Source: Armillaria gallica (taxonomy: Eukaryota > Basidiomycota > Agaricomycetes > Agaricales > Physalacriaceae). Taken from it: DNA of 64,000 nucleotides. Each line of letters starts with the position of its first letter. Within the stretch, counting starts at the first letter, position 1. This document shows positions 34,234-46,815 of this stretch, in pieces. A program made the translations under genes and the position numbers. Below the pieces are notes generated by a model. The model did no database searches. It was not told where the DNA came from and saw only the letters and a program-made list of their open reading frames with translations. Where the stretch lies: assembly GCA_037576215.1 (NCBI GenBank), contig JBANDB010000001.1, positions 2,108,001-2,172,000 on the forward strand. Reading direction: 5' to 3'.

Positions 34234-36478
34234 ATGTTCGCCATCCAAGCGATCCTCCTGCTCTTGACTCTCTGGGCACTAAAAATCCTCGGGAAGAAAT
34301 GGCTCGTCGCGTCGCGTATTAGGGATGCCTTACGGTGCGCTGTGTGTATTATCCACTCTGTTCTGGGCGTGACAACACTCTCTTGTCAGGTCTCGCTGTC
34401 CCGGAGCAGCTATCTTGTGGATAAATCCTTTCAGGACGCTCGCAATTGTTACCGGGCCATTTTTCCCTACGCAGGGCAAGGTGGGGTATTATTATGGCAA
34501 ATTCTCAGGTACATCGCTGAGCCAGTCGAGGTGAACGTTCACGTATCTTTCTTCCCCTAGTCTTTGCAAAGTTTGGAACCACATGTCTGAGTTCCGTCGT
34601 TTTTTGGGACGCCATCCCCACGTTCTGGATATCCGATGCTGACGCCATCAGAATCGTTAGCTCTGATAGAAAAACGTTCACCAAAGATGTCGAAGCAGTG
34701 AGCATCATGATACCTTGATAGGATTCTGATAAAATATCCGCTGACATGTGGATTAGTATGAGACACTCAATATCTACGGCCAGAGCATAGTTGGTACAGA
34801 AGGTGTCGTTTGGAAAAGACATCGTGCTGTTGCTAAGCCTGCGTTCAATGAGGTGTGCACGCGCGCTGATGACGGATAAATGTACTGAACATAATCTAGG
34901 CTAATAATGCTTTCGTGTGGAGCGAAAGCATGCGTATTGCAACTGAATGGTTTACTGACATCGATAACAGGATGTCAGGTACTGCACGTGAATGCAACGT
35001 CGACCTGCTAAAGGATCTCACGCAGGTGGATAATGAGTTTGTAAACGTGATCTTCACTCATGATCCTTTTTTATAGCTCACTCTTCTCGTTATCTCTACA
35101 GCGGGTTTCGGACGGCGAGTTTCTTGGAGCGAAGACGCAGCAGCGGTTCCTCCTCCTGGCCACAAGATCGCTTTTCGGCCCGCCGTGACCTCGGCGATAT
35201 CACATCTCATTCCAAAAGTTCTGACCCCAAATTTTATTTATGATTTTTCCGACTGGGTGCATCTTCCTTTCGTCTCTCCTGCTCTCAATGAAACGAGGGA
35301 GTCATTTGAGGCACTGAAGTTTCATATGCTTGATGTCATATCTCTCGCCCGTGCCTGGGTTGCCAGTGGTAAGGTGGTGGATATGGAAGCGGCGTTGCTG
35401 CGTAACTTGGTTGAGGCCAATATGTTTGAAGAGGCCGACATCCATTATAAACGCCTTACAGACGATGAGCTGTTGTCCAACACGCTTGTAAATATCTTTC
35501 CCATCACCAAACACTGTCGCTAACTATACCATCAGACTTTCCTTTTAGCAGGGCATGGTGAGCATCCTTCTTTGCCTGATGAAAGCATCGACAACTTAGA
35601 ATTACGGTCAGAAACGACTGCGCATACAATTTGTTTTGCCATGGTCTTGTTGGCGTTGTACCCTGATGTTCAGCGTAGAGTCTATGAAGAGGTATCCAGG
35701 TCCTGGCCAGAAGACGCCACGGCTCCCGTAAGATTTTCCGCCATTGTGCTGAGTTCTTGCTAAATCAATCTTACTTCATAGAGTTACAAGGATTCTGTGG
35801 CTACATTGGTATTTTTTCTTGTGTCTCTTGGTTCTATTGACTTGACGAATTCTATTAGGAATATACTAAAAGTGTCTTCTTAGAGACGCTGCGTCTGTTT
35901 CCCCCGGTAGCCCGACTGGGAAAACTGGTGCAAGCCAATAGCATCCTCCCGGCTCGTAGATTTCAGATGTCTCCAGAGGGTAAACCATGCAAGGTTGAAC
36001 AGATCCCTGTTGCCATCGAAAAGGGTAGTCTTGTAATCATTGATATCTTCGGACTGCATATGAATCGTAAGTCTCCTGGTGTAACATTTTCTTAATTGTC
36101 TAAAGGATGTGTTTAGCGATTCATTGGGGTGACGACGTAGAGGAGTTTAGGCCCGAGCGATTTATCGACACCGAATCGTACCGTTGGCCCCGCGATGCCT
36201 GTACGTGCTTGTTCAAGTTCGTTCATGTTTTCATTCATCAACGATATTGGAAAGTTTTTGCTTTCGCTGGTGGACCCAGAAGCTGTATTGGCCAACGATT
36301 CGCTATGACAGAGGGACTTTGTCTCATTGCCAATATTGTTCGAAACTATGAGGTCCTGGTGCCGTATGATTTGCGTGATAAAGGCGTCGAGGAGCAGAGA
36401 AAGATCCTTCTTGAGTGGTCGCCTAATATTACTATTCTGCCAGTCGGGGCGAGGGCCTTATTCCGTCGTCGCAGGTGA
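34234..36478 (+). CDS. Cytochrome P450 monooxygenase
   Basis: Membrane-anchored haem monooxygenase; the substrate is unknown. Twelve exons (34234-34334, 34390-34508, 34561-34697, 34757-34852, 34900-35025, 35077-35487, 35536-35557, 35612-35727, 35782-35808, 35859-36066, 36117-36200, 36255-36478) give 556 aa. It has an N-terminal anchor (AIQAILLLLTLWALKIL), the I-helix oxygen-binding motif AGHETT (split between exon 7, only 22 nt, and exon 8), the ExxR motif in ETLRLFPP, PERF, and the haem-binding loop FAGGPRSCIGQRF with the ligand cysteine. All introns are 46-60 nt GT-AG. No other biosynthetic gene is next to it, so it probably has a housekeeping or detoxification role. It is convergent with the HEATR5-like gene (206 nt between stops). 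Confidence 0.92.
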
Positions 36479-36684
36479 CAGTACTTTCAGTTTGACTGGC
36501 CTACTCGTAGCATTGTTACTACTTATATTTTGTCTGTTATGGTTAGCGCACCGCCATACACGTCACTTATTGTTGAACTCGATTGCATGCAGATGGGTAT
36601 ATTATTACTTGTTTATGTCCAGAAACAACTAGCGATACATCTTCCTTGAATTGGTACAGCTCTCTACTTCTTAGGCCCATTTAC

Positions 36685-39600
36685 CTAGAAAGATCGTAGC
36701 GATATTTGGGGTTTCGCAGCATTAGCTCCGGTTGCCGACGTGGCATTGCCACCGATTGCGCGGCGCACCGACTGCTCTAATAACTCGCGAGATGACGGTT
36801 CCAGCTTGCCTGCCGCATCCTTGAAGGCTGCTGGAGAGGACGTCGCATATGATAGTAGTTGTGCAATGCTTTGCGTAACGACTGGCGAAGGTGGTGCTTC
36901 CGTATTCGTGAGAAGGAGGGTGATTGTAGGTAGTATAACGCCCAGCAATCGCGAGCCTAGAACATGATCAAACGCTTGTACACACACACCAGTAGAAGAC
37001 ATACGATGCTCTTCTGCAACAGAGGCGAAGAATGATGAAAACGCCTTCCAAACCTCGCCAATAGCGGCAGCATGGGATTCCGTTATTGATCCGTCATTTA
37101 CGAGAGGCGCCATTTTGGCGATGTACTCTATCAGACTAGGAACCAAAAGTTTTGCGCACTGACGAAGTACAGGGTTACCCGAGGTGGAAGCGATCATCAG
37201 AGTCTTGGCACAATGAGCAGCGGTCAAGGACGCCTAATATACCACATTAAATTGTGCTTCATAATAACGTGCCCTTCTTACCTCGTCGGCATCCAGTAGC
37301 TTTTGAGAAATCAGGAAGCAAGCATGTTCCAGAACTGCCCGCCCGACTTTAACAGTCGGCGGTATTACAGTTAATATGAGAACGGCCGCTAATAGGTTAT
37401 TCTTGACTTTCTTGGTCGATATGAACCCTTGACGTCCTCTGGGGAAATGTTGAATGATAGATTGAGGCATATATCCTGAGGCACCTACCTCATGCCGTCG
37501 ATGTTAAGCAAACAAGCCGATATGAGGCCATGCACCAGACGACTATATCGATCCTTCGAGTCCCGTGCCGCCGAGGTAGGAAGATCCAGCAACGCCTTGA
37601 GACAGGGAAGGGTAGGGCCAACGAGGTCAATTTCAGACGATTCATCCTTGAGCATTTCTGAAATCATAAATTTGTTGTCCCTTTCATAGAAAAGAGCAGG
37701 CGATTAGACATACCACTATAGAGAAGGATTGCTACACTGCGTATATCTTCTCGCTGAGATGTATTTAGGGACGCCGCGATGCTCCCAAAGGCGGAGAAGC
37801 AGGCCGTTATCATCTTTATACGATCCGCGATATCCCCTTCTGTAAGAGCATTCAACCCACTTTTCCATACCACTTCAACAGAAAACTCACGGATGATAGG
37901 GCCCCGGGAAGCAGAAGTTGTATGTCTAAGTATATAAGCACATGTTCTCAAACAGTGTGCTTTTGGAGAGTTTGCAGAGAGCATGTCGAGTGAGCTGAGT
38001 AGTTGTCATGTTAATGCAAAGCATCCCAAGTATAGCAGCTTCTTACCTGTCGGCCGAGACTTCTTGCGAAAGGGCAAAGACGGAAAGTACTTCAATAAGA
38101 TGTGTCTGTATAGATGCGGTCTCAGTCATAGCCATGCGATAACAGACTGCGATGAATTCATCGAAGATTGTTGGCTCCATTATGGCCTTGCCGGCGTACT
38201 GTGGTAGAACGAGGCACTTTAGAGCCATCAGGGCGCTCAGGACTGTGGATTGCTGAGTAGAGCTCATTGAATTAGAATCGGCAGATGATACGAGCGCCTC
38301 ATACGCCAATCCGAATATGACGAAGAACAAAGCGGAGGGTTCTTCATGACCGTTGCCATTTATGGTGGCAACTCCGGCATCACTGCCTTCACGGCCGTGC
38401 ATCGCAGCGAGAATATGCGGATCATTTGCCTGCATTGCAGTAGCTACCGCCTGGAGTATGAGGGACCAAGATTGAGCATAGTACTTTATAAGTTTGCACT
38501 TCAGCGTCACATAAAGTTCAATATGAGGGGACACACCGGCAACAGCACTTCCTTCCCTAGACTTGAGTATGTTGAGTCCAATGCGACTGAAGAAGTATCA
38601 TGAAGAAACTCCGAGTCGGTCCTGATGCTGGCGTAATCTCGAAGAGAGACCAGCCACAATGTCGCAAGGGATGCTCGATAAGGGTCTACAACGTTCTTGA
38701 GGTAGGACTGTCGAGTGCTAGAGACTTCAAGCTCAGCCCATGCAGATAATGTTGATATTCTCAGCATAGCAGAAGCGTTAGGACTTAGTTCTGCGGTCTC
38801 TCCAAGTTTCACCATCCCCGAATCTGTATGTACGAGGCTTGAGACAGGAGAAAGAACAAGAAGATGTTGACATGCCCGACCTTTCGACTGTTCAAGAGCA
38901 GTTGTAAGCAACTTCAGTATACGGCCCATTCGGTTGACATCTTTCACTACGCCACATCCAACGAATACAGCACAAGCCTGAACTGCAGACGCTAGAATTT
39001 CTGGGGTCGAATCGGCGGAAAACGCTGGCGTCAGCGCTGCAGTAATAGGCGCCTGATGTTGCTCCAAAAGAAGGGAGTCTTCAAATGCAGGGTCGGGAGA
39101 TGTCGCGAATATCTAACTCACTTTTAGCACATAAATTTCGTACCAAGACGTCGACGCACCTGAATAACATCACGCAAGACAACAAGCCCTTCCATCCGTA
39201 TTTCAGTTACATACGCCGTGGATGCAGTGAAGGCCATTTTGATTAAATCTGTTACCCGGGAGATCAGGAGACCAGAGATCGGTATTCCCTGAGTGCGAGC
39301 AAATATGACATCTACATGCTCCTTCCTCCCGCTTTCGGCAACGATGGAACAGATCTGATGCAAGCATTGAAGAGCAAACAATTGGGTCCTCCAACGTGAC
39401 GTAAGATGCGCGCGCGCGCCGTCGCCTCCGTCTTGCGCCATACCGACACTCAAAGATTCACCTTCGTCGTCTCGCATATTCTGTCGCGTCGCAGCATCAG
39501 CCATTTGCTGCGACGCTGTTGTTCGAGACATAATCCGTTGACACAGGTCAATCCATGCAGACGGATTGTAGACGACTGTTTGATGAAGCCAGCTTGTAAT

Positions 39601-42600
39601 GACGCTTCGAACGCCTTCGACAGATGCATCGTCATCAAGCATGCTAAAGAGATTCTCCACCAGCTGATCTCCACCGAGTTTAGACATAGCTAGCGCATCC
39701 TTCTGCACGAGTTGATAAAGCGCATTGATTGACGCGACCTTCAATGGCCGACATGTTGAAGATAGGTAGCTGCGGAAATGATTGACCAAATCGGGTATGT
39801 CGACGTGTTCGGGAGCGAACATCAGGAAATGTTGGAAGCATTTTATAGCTTCGACCCGAATGCCTTCGTCCACTTCCAAAGAGAACTCATGTACCAGGTT
39901 AAGAACGAGGGTTCTGGTCTTTGAAGACTCCTGTATATCAGGGCCGAGGACGGTAATGACGGCATCAATAATTTGACAGACCACTGGATAAGCCGGATAG
40001 TCGCCGCTGAGATTGGCATTAGAGAGTGAACCACCTTCACACTCATGGGAATCCATCAGGTAGATTTTGAGAAGCATTCCCAAGGTGCTCGACACGAACG
40101 GTGCATAGGCCAAACTGGCGGCGTTGATAACTCGTGCCAGCGCATTCAATGCCCAAAAGTGAACCAGAGGATGAGGGTCATTACTGAGAGACATGAGGAC
40201 GTTCACGGTTGTCTTCAACAAAGGGCCTGCAGCGAGGCCACCTACGTGAGTGTATACAGCGCCGAAAGCAAGGGCGCAGCCAGCACGAGCGTAAGGATCT
40301 CGGTTACTGACAACCTGATCCACCAGCTGCTTTATCTGATTCGTGAGGAAGTTGGTACCTCCCAAGCTTGCCAAACGACCTATGCATTCACTGGTGGCTG
40401 AACGCAGAACATGGTCACCATCTACAAGAGTGTCCTAAAGACGGTCAGGATTCTTGGTCGTGTAATTAACAGCGGAAGTTACCTTCAAAAATGGAGACAA
40501 AAGATTTGTCACTTGGCTACTACCAAAAGTATCTCGAGCCTGGCGGTAGTGAGATGTCGTTGCGTTCCGTAATGTAAGCGCCAACGCGATTGCAGCATTG
40601 ATTGTGACAGCGGCCTTGCGACCTGCGTTCTTCTCCAGCCTGGGAGAACGAATTGCCTCGAGCAGCTGCGTGATTGTCCGTCCAGTCGATGCCGTGTCCT
40701 GGAGCGGTAGTAATCGAGCGAAGAGGTCAATGGCTGCATCTACAATTGCCGTGGCTGGAGGCGGTGGTTCTTGTTCAGTTTCACCTGCTACTTGCGTACG
40801 ACATAATGTCAGTTTGTCGTGTTCGCGCGCGCCAAAAATCGGTTTGCGAAGCTTGTGGATCAAATGAGCAAAAAAAGAACATTTTTTATGAACAAGGTTT
40901 CCTTACCAAAGAGTCGATCGACGCTTCAATAGAATCTCGATTCAGCTGATCCTTTCCTTCAGTTGTAGAATTACTATGTGCGCCAAGGTCGCCGTGGTCC
41001 ACTATCTCAGTAAACGTTACGCCGTATGCATATCCATCTACACTGTTCCAGACTGAGGTGAAGGTACCCGAAGATGATGCTATCGCTGCCTGAACAGATG
41101 ACCCAGCATATCCGTCTGCACTTGCGAAGAGCGTCACAGCCGACTGGAGAAGAGTCGTTTGTGTGGCATCTGGAATATTTGAGAAGCCCAGAGCGGTAAA
41201 ACATTCGTATACACGCCGTCGCAGCAAAGCTTCCCTTCCCTTTAAAGTCAAACCCTTGGGTTGAGGACTAGGGATTTGAGTATCGGTCCCGTCATCGACT
41301 TTCTGGTTTATGAAATTATTCGCAAACAACAGGGCGTTGCTCAGAACCATCGCAATTCTACGCCCGACATCTAAGGTTACCAGAGTCGTAGAGTTGTGCT
41401 TCAAGAACGACAGAATGGCACCGAGGGCACTTTCTCGCAAATGGAACAGAAACATCCATTCCTCCAGGGGCCGCGTGGTATTGTCAACGGCGTCCTTACT
41501 GGTTGGCTTAGGAAGTGCGTTCCGCCAAAGGACTAGCAGTTGCTGAAGATGAGCCCGGACAAAGTTCGGTCCAAGAGACATCAAAGATGCTATCAGAGTC
41601 CATGCCACTTCCACCTCGATACCTGCAATTTTGACATCGTGTTCGGCTGAATGCTTGAGCAATTGGATGGCCATGTCCAGGACCTTGGCGCTAACATCGT
41701 AAGACACGTACAACGGGCGCTCAGGGATGATTGAGACCAGTGCCGATAGACCGTACGCGTGTCCAAGTGATCGCGGGTTGATATCAGAAGGAGCCGCCGG
41801 GGATAGGATGGTGGTCATGTCTCTTTGCAATAGCTCGAAAACGGTGATGATCGTCTTCGGCAATCGTAGGGGTGTCGAAGAACAGAAGCACCGAAGAGTC
41901 CATGAAGCATTTACCCTGATAGTGTAGCTCGGGTGGGCAAGCAATGTCACCAAAGGCTCTGCTACTGCATCCTGTCATTAAGGCTCAACGTCAAGGTCAG
42001 AAAAAAGGAAGAGAAAGGCACACCTGCACAGGAGGCGGGGCATTCCCAAGTTGCTGTAATAATCCAGCCACCTCCCGCAAGACGATAGCTAGGACCATAG
42101 AAGAAGGCGCTGTCTGACCGGGCATCAAGGCGGGCCACCTTTTAAGGTAAGAACTAGCTAGCTCCTGGATAGCGCCTATTTGTCCCTGCTCACTCAACAT
42201 ACGAACACCAATGAGATCTCTCAGCAGTATCTCGACTAATCGGCGAACTAGTAAGACTTCATAGCGACTGCCTCCACTCCGCGGGCTCGAGACAATCTCC
42301 GTCATGAGATGAGAAACGATCAAGGAATAGTTGGCTTCGGTGAAGGCGCCTCCGAGCTTTATGAAGAGTGCTGCATAAAAATCAAACAATCCTATGCGGC
42401 ACTTGCGCGACAGGTTCGGCTTATTGTATTGTGTCGACAAGTGCGACAGCATTTCTGTCGGGGTGAGAAGGGGTTTCGTGACTTCAGATGCAGCAGCGTT
42501 ACCCGCTGACGTATCTTCGGTGTCCAGGAGTTCGGCCCCGCCCTTTTTAACAGTTGGTTCAGGGCTTGGGACAACCCTTGGTATCTGGGTGGAAGCCAAC

Positions 42601-43674
42601 AGGTGCCCGACCAGCTGGGACAGAGAGCGCCGGGTAGCATGATCCGCATGCTCCAGACTTCGGACGCTGAGAGCGATAATGGTGTCAATGTCGCTTGTGG
42701 AAGGGTGATTGTCGCCGGAATACATCACAATGAGCACCTAATAAGGGCGATGTCAAGTCGTCCGTCGACAAAGAGGGGAGAAGGAACAGCTGACCTCTGC
42801 AGACGCCCTCTGAACGGGATGGCATTTATCGACCAAGGCAGACCTCATCTGCTTGATGATATCCTTGACTGTATTGTCGGCGACTGCTCTTTTCGCAGAG
42901 GAAAGGGATTTCTGGAGTGCCAAGATAGCATGGTAACGTAGCAATGGAGACTAGAGAAATGTATATTGAGTAGAGGATAAATATGCACTCGAGCAAACCG
43001 ACATTGGACGAGGATTTGGATAGGCGCAACGTCACTGTTGCAATCTCAGCCATAAAAGACATGAACTGCGAGTCAGGTTTTCAGCAAAAACGTCGCCTGA
43101 AATCAGCCAGACATACCTGTGACCCAAAAGCAAGCATCGCTTCGCCGATACAGTACAACGCGGCTCTGTTATACTAGGGTAAGCCCTTCCATTATAGGAA
43201 TCGTGCTTGCAATACGCACATCCGACGAGTATCTTTATCAGCCGTCTTCGAGTCACCGACAATCTTGAGGAACGCCTGAATAGTGTCGAACAGTGTCCGC
43301 GTCTCCGACCGGGTATACAAAGAGACGAGGCATCGTGCTACAACATTCCGGATGGCGCGTCCTGGGGCTGGGAAAGGACTGGGAGCAGTGATAATTTTCA
43401 CCAGAGTGGCCTCGATATCTGCTTGCTTCGCCTTGAGAGTAGACTGCAGAAAAATATGGATACAATACATGGTAGAATAAATTGACGACGTACCAGAGGT
43501 GTATCTGCGATTTTCTTCTCCGTCGACGCTATCCACTGGAATACATACATCTCGCCATGCTCCTCAGTGATTTCCGTCTAAATGGCACGTCGTCTTAATA
43601 AAAGATTGTATCCGGAGTTCGGGAGAAAACACCTCTTGGATATCCTCAATTATGGCACCATCTTCAGTAGACAT
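36685..43674 (-). CDS. LAA1: HEATR5 / Laa1-like HEAT-repeat protein
   Basis: Very large HEAT-repeat protein of the HEATR5/Laa1 family, which binds the AP-1 clathrin adaptor and helps its membrane localisation. Sixteen exons give 2069 aa, close to yeast Laa1: 43674-43633, 43577-43494, 43443-43220, 43165-43117, 43065-43003, 42950-42795, 42737-42024, 41971-40907, 40851-40483, 40434-39160, 39112-38537, 38483-38047, 37994-37714, 37657-37489, 37438-37282, 37233-36685. All introns are 46-57 nt. Conserved family blocks include ARCLVSLYTRSETRTLFD, IAALYCIGEAMLAFGSQ, RYHAILALQKSL, GGTNFLTNQIKQLVDQVV and RDPYARAGCALAFGAVYTHV. After splicing, the C-terminal third holds SLGKEVLLPYYAQSW and GFISTKKVKNNLLAAVLILT. 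Helical repeats run from end to end, with no membrane segment. No lesion was seen. Confidence 0.93.
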
Positions 43675-46600
43675 CCTGACGAAGCAACCAGGCAGATTTC
43701 TGCTGGAGTCGAGCTGATGTTACAAAAACCGTATGATGGTAAAAAGGAACTCGGTGTACGAAGGAGGAAATTACCTTGCTGAAAAGCAAGGTCAACCCAC
43801 TGTTTTAATATTTCCTTTTCTGTCGTCTGCCAGATGCAACTAAGTGTCAACTCGTGGCTGTGCTCAATCCAGCGATCCTTTGAACGGCTTTCCTTTCGTC
43901 TGCCAATTGTACATACATGCAAACATGGGGCTGTGCTCAATCCACTTTCGTGTGTTTCGATGATGATCCGGTCCGCTTGTTGTCGAGGTCTGCTTATAAT
44001 GTCGCTACTTTTTACAATGAGCCATCGAGGTCGGTAGGAGTAGTTCACTTCTATTTACCTGAGCTGTATCAGCGGAGATGGTCAATCAACCCAGTTTTCC
44101 AGTTTTCCAGTTTTCCTGCTCCATCCCCGTTCCCTCCCATTCTGACTGCTCGTCATCCATCTCAGCCGCCTGCACGACGCGCGCCGGCCATCCAGAAAAC
44201 GCCGTCGGGTACTGAGGCCTTCAACATCTTCGCCGACAGTAGCTGTTGTGTCTTCTCATTTGTGGTACTTGATGCTGAGTGCGTATGCTACAGCGTTCAT
44301 ATTTTCTTATGGCTGATGAGTTCTATCAGATTGATGTTTGAACCGCTGAACTTGGCCGATGAAATCCTCGCTCCCGCGCAGATTCGCCTCCCTACCCTGC
44401 GGTCACCGGCACTCTTTCGCCAATGCTAATACTCTCCTCGCCCATATGTCCTCGCCATGGACGGGTGCCATGCCAGGCCCCGCTGCACGCCAAGGCCCTG
44501 CTCGCTGATTCCACTACAATTTCCTGAATGTGTTCAACTCCCTACTGTTCTGTCCCCGCCCGAAATAGGCCACTGCTAACCGGTCGGAGTGCCATATTAC
44601 TATAAGGTCAAGATTTCACCTACTTCTTGTTGTATGAGGACTGATCCCGTTCCACAGTATTCTGACCAACGTCGTCAACGCGCAGCAGTTGGATTTTGTC
44701 GAGGGCTGGATAGTGGGACCTATCCGTGAGCCGAGGGGTCGTTCGAAATGTCTCGCTGACGGGGTACGCTTCTTTCTTTATTTTTTATTTTTATTTATTT
44801 TTGCCCAACGACTGACTCTTTTCCTAAGGTTTTTCACGCGATGTTGAGAATGTGTGCGAACACCTGCAGCCATACATGCGAGGCTAATCCTCGCCAGTCT
44901 GCTTTCAGGCACTGCGTGTCAATGGTTTTACTGCTGCCGTGTCTTCCAGCCTCGTGGGGATGTCCGATATATGATATCCACGTGGTGACTCTGGAGAACG
45001 AACTGGGCGAGGGCAGTACGGTGCATCATGGGATACTCTATGCGAAAGGTAAGCGGCTCCTGACGGTCAATGCAGACGTAGCAAGCCGGTTCAACAACTT
45101 GGAGCTCCTCTAGCATGCCACGTACGATATCGCGATGGCCTGTGGTGAGGGGAAGGGAGGAGGGTCGTTGGGAATCGCGTACATCTTGTCAGGACGGACG
45201 CGGTTTTGAAGGTGCGTGCACATCTATTACTACCTTCTCCTTTCTCGTGACTTGGGTTTTTCATCAGCGTTCGCTGCTCCGGAACATCCTCGTGTATAGG
45301 CTGCGCACCATCGTGTCGGACGCATCTGTGATGCTCGATGCGGGTTCAAGCTGTTATCGTGCTCCCCGTCGCAGCAAATGTTTCCTCACCAGCGCCTACT
45401 GACTTGTGTCTTTGACGTTGAGCTTCTCCTGCTTGCCAAGCAACTCAGCATACCTAAGTATTGCAGGTTTGCATATCACTGGTATGAAGTCCAAGAGAGC
45501 AAATCGAATGTGCTGACGGCATCCTTGCAAATGTTGAGGGTTTGAGCAACATTCGAGAACCCGAAATATGTCAACCATTCATATATAAAAGGGTGGCTAC
45601 TCCCAGGTGGACGTGGAGCGTAAGTATCAGAGTTTGATGATCTGAATCTCGAAACGACTACTCAGGTTCTTATGATACTTTTTCCAGCAGCGGTACACCA
45701 CGTCACTCGGCCATACCATATGTATACGTCTACCGCCTATGCACGAATAGATGCCCTGCCAGACGGGTCCACGGGACTTTCCTTCTCCCGGGACCTTCGC
45801 TCTTCAATATCTGGACTTTTTCCTCGTGTTGTGGCTTGTGTGCACGTAAACGGTTTCTATACTTTCTTCAGTTTGTGTTGTACGGCACGAAAAGCAAGTA
45901 AGCTGACCTTCACGGTCAGGCGTGGCCCTTTTTGACCTGTACTCATTCGATTAACCTTGGTTTTCCTCCTTATATAAGGGGGTTTGACATCCAGATCTGT
46001 TTTTGGTAGGTTCAGTACACTCGTTGAAGCCGGTTCACTCTGCGTACCTTGTATATCCTTGTAGGTTGTGACCTGGTGTTGGTACGTCGCTCCTGTGGTG
46101 AGAGTATGACACTTTTTGTTTTTGTTTAGGGCTAATAAAGCCAGCCATATGGATCTACGGGGCGGTGATGACTGCTGCAGACATTTACATGATGCGCTGC
46201 TTTGAATCGTGGTACTCTTACCTTCTCGGAACCGCCGCTTTTGCTTTTTTTCATTGTATTGGACTCAATGTCTACCGCTGTTTCTTCTCACTATTCATAT
46301 ATCTTGTCCCGCTTCGGATCTGCCCGGGGTGCCTTTACTTGCTGGAATTATCCGCACATTGTGGCCGAGGTTGCTGGAAGTATCCGCACATTGGCCGAGG
46401 TTGCTGGAAACATCCGAAAATTGTGGCCGAGGTTGCTGGAAGTGTCCGCAAACAGTTTTGCCTTTTCTCCTGTGCCTTGTCATAATCCCTCTTCTGTTAT
46501 TCTGATGTCGATCCCGTTCCGGTGGGTCGGACTTGAATGAAACTGGGCGTGTGTACGAGCGTACTCGTATAAGCAGTGGCCTGATCGCCTTTCTCCTAAT

Positions 46601-46815
46601 GTCGTTATTTTAAGTTGTGCGTCAGTCCCGGTTCTTACTGATGAGTTGTCAGCATTCTGACATAAGCAGTAATTCGTGATGAGGAGAATATCTTTCTGAG
46701 TAGTCGCGTCGTTTAATTTGTACTTTCATGAGCATTAAAGTAAAGCTACGCTAAGCTACGGAAGCATACGAGCGTGAATTAACAGTCGAGATCGTACAGT
46801 ACTTATATTGGTGTA
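43675..46815. other. Gene-poor, probably decayed DNA left of the Helitron
   Basis: About 3.1 kb with no intact gene. Plus-strand fragments between 44340 and 45110 read like pieces of one decayed gene (LNLADEILAPAQIRLP; then SDIHVVTLENELGEGSTVHH in another frame) but cannot be joined. It also contains the short tandem repeat at 46351-46450. Confidence 0.45.
46351..46450. repeat. Three-copy tandem repeat, ~30-33 nt unit
   Basis: Three head-to-tail copies of a unit built around TCCGCACATTGTGGCCGAGG with TTGCTGGAA, with small differences: the second copy lacks GT, and the third reads TCCGAAAATT. A partial fourth copy (TCCGCAAACAG) follows. Confidence 0.85.

Noticed and set aside
41310..41546. 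Plus-strand ORFs across the HEATR5-like gene
   Set aside because: These are shadows of its large exons, with no features of their own.
46700..46815. Search for Helitron 3' CTRR plus hairpin
   Set aside because: Short palindromes exist near the TAGCTTAGCGTAGC stretch, but none is convincing; the end is left open.
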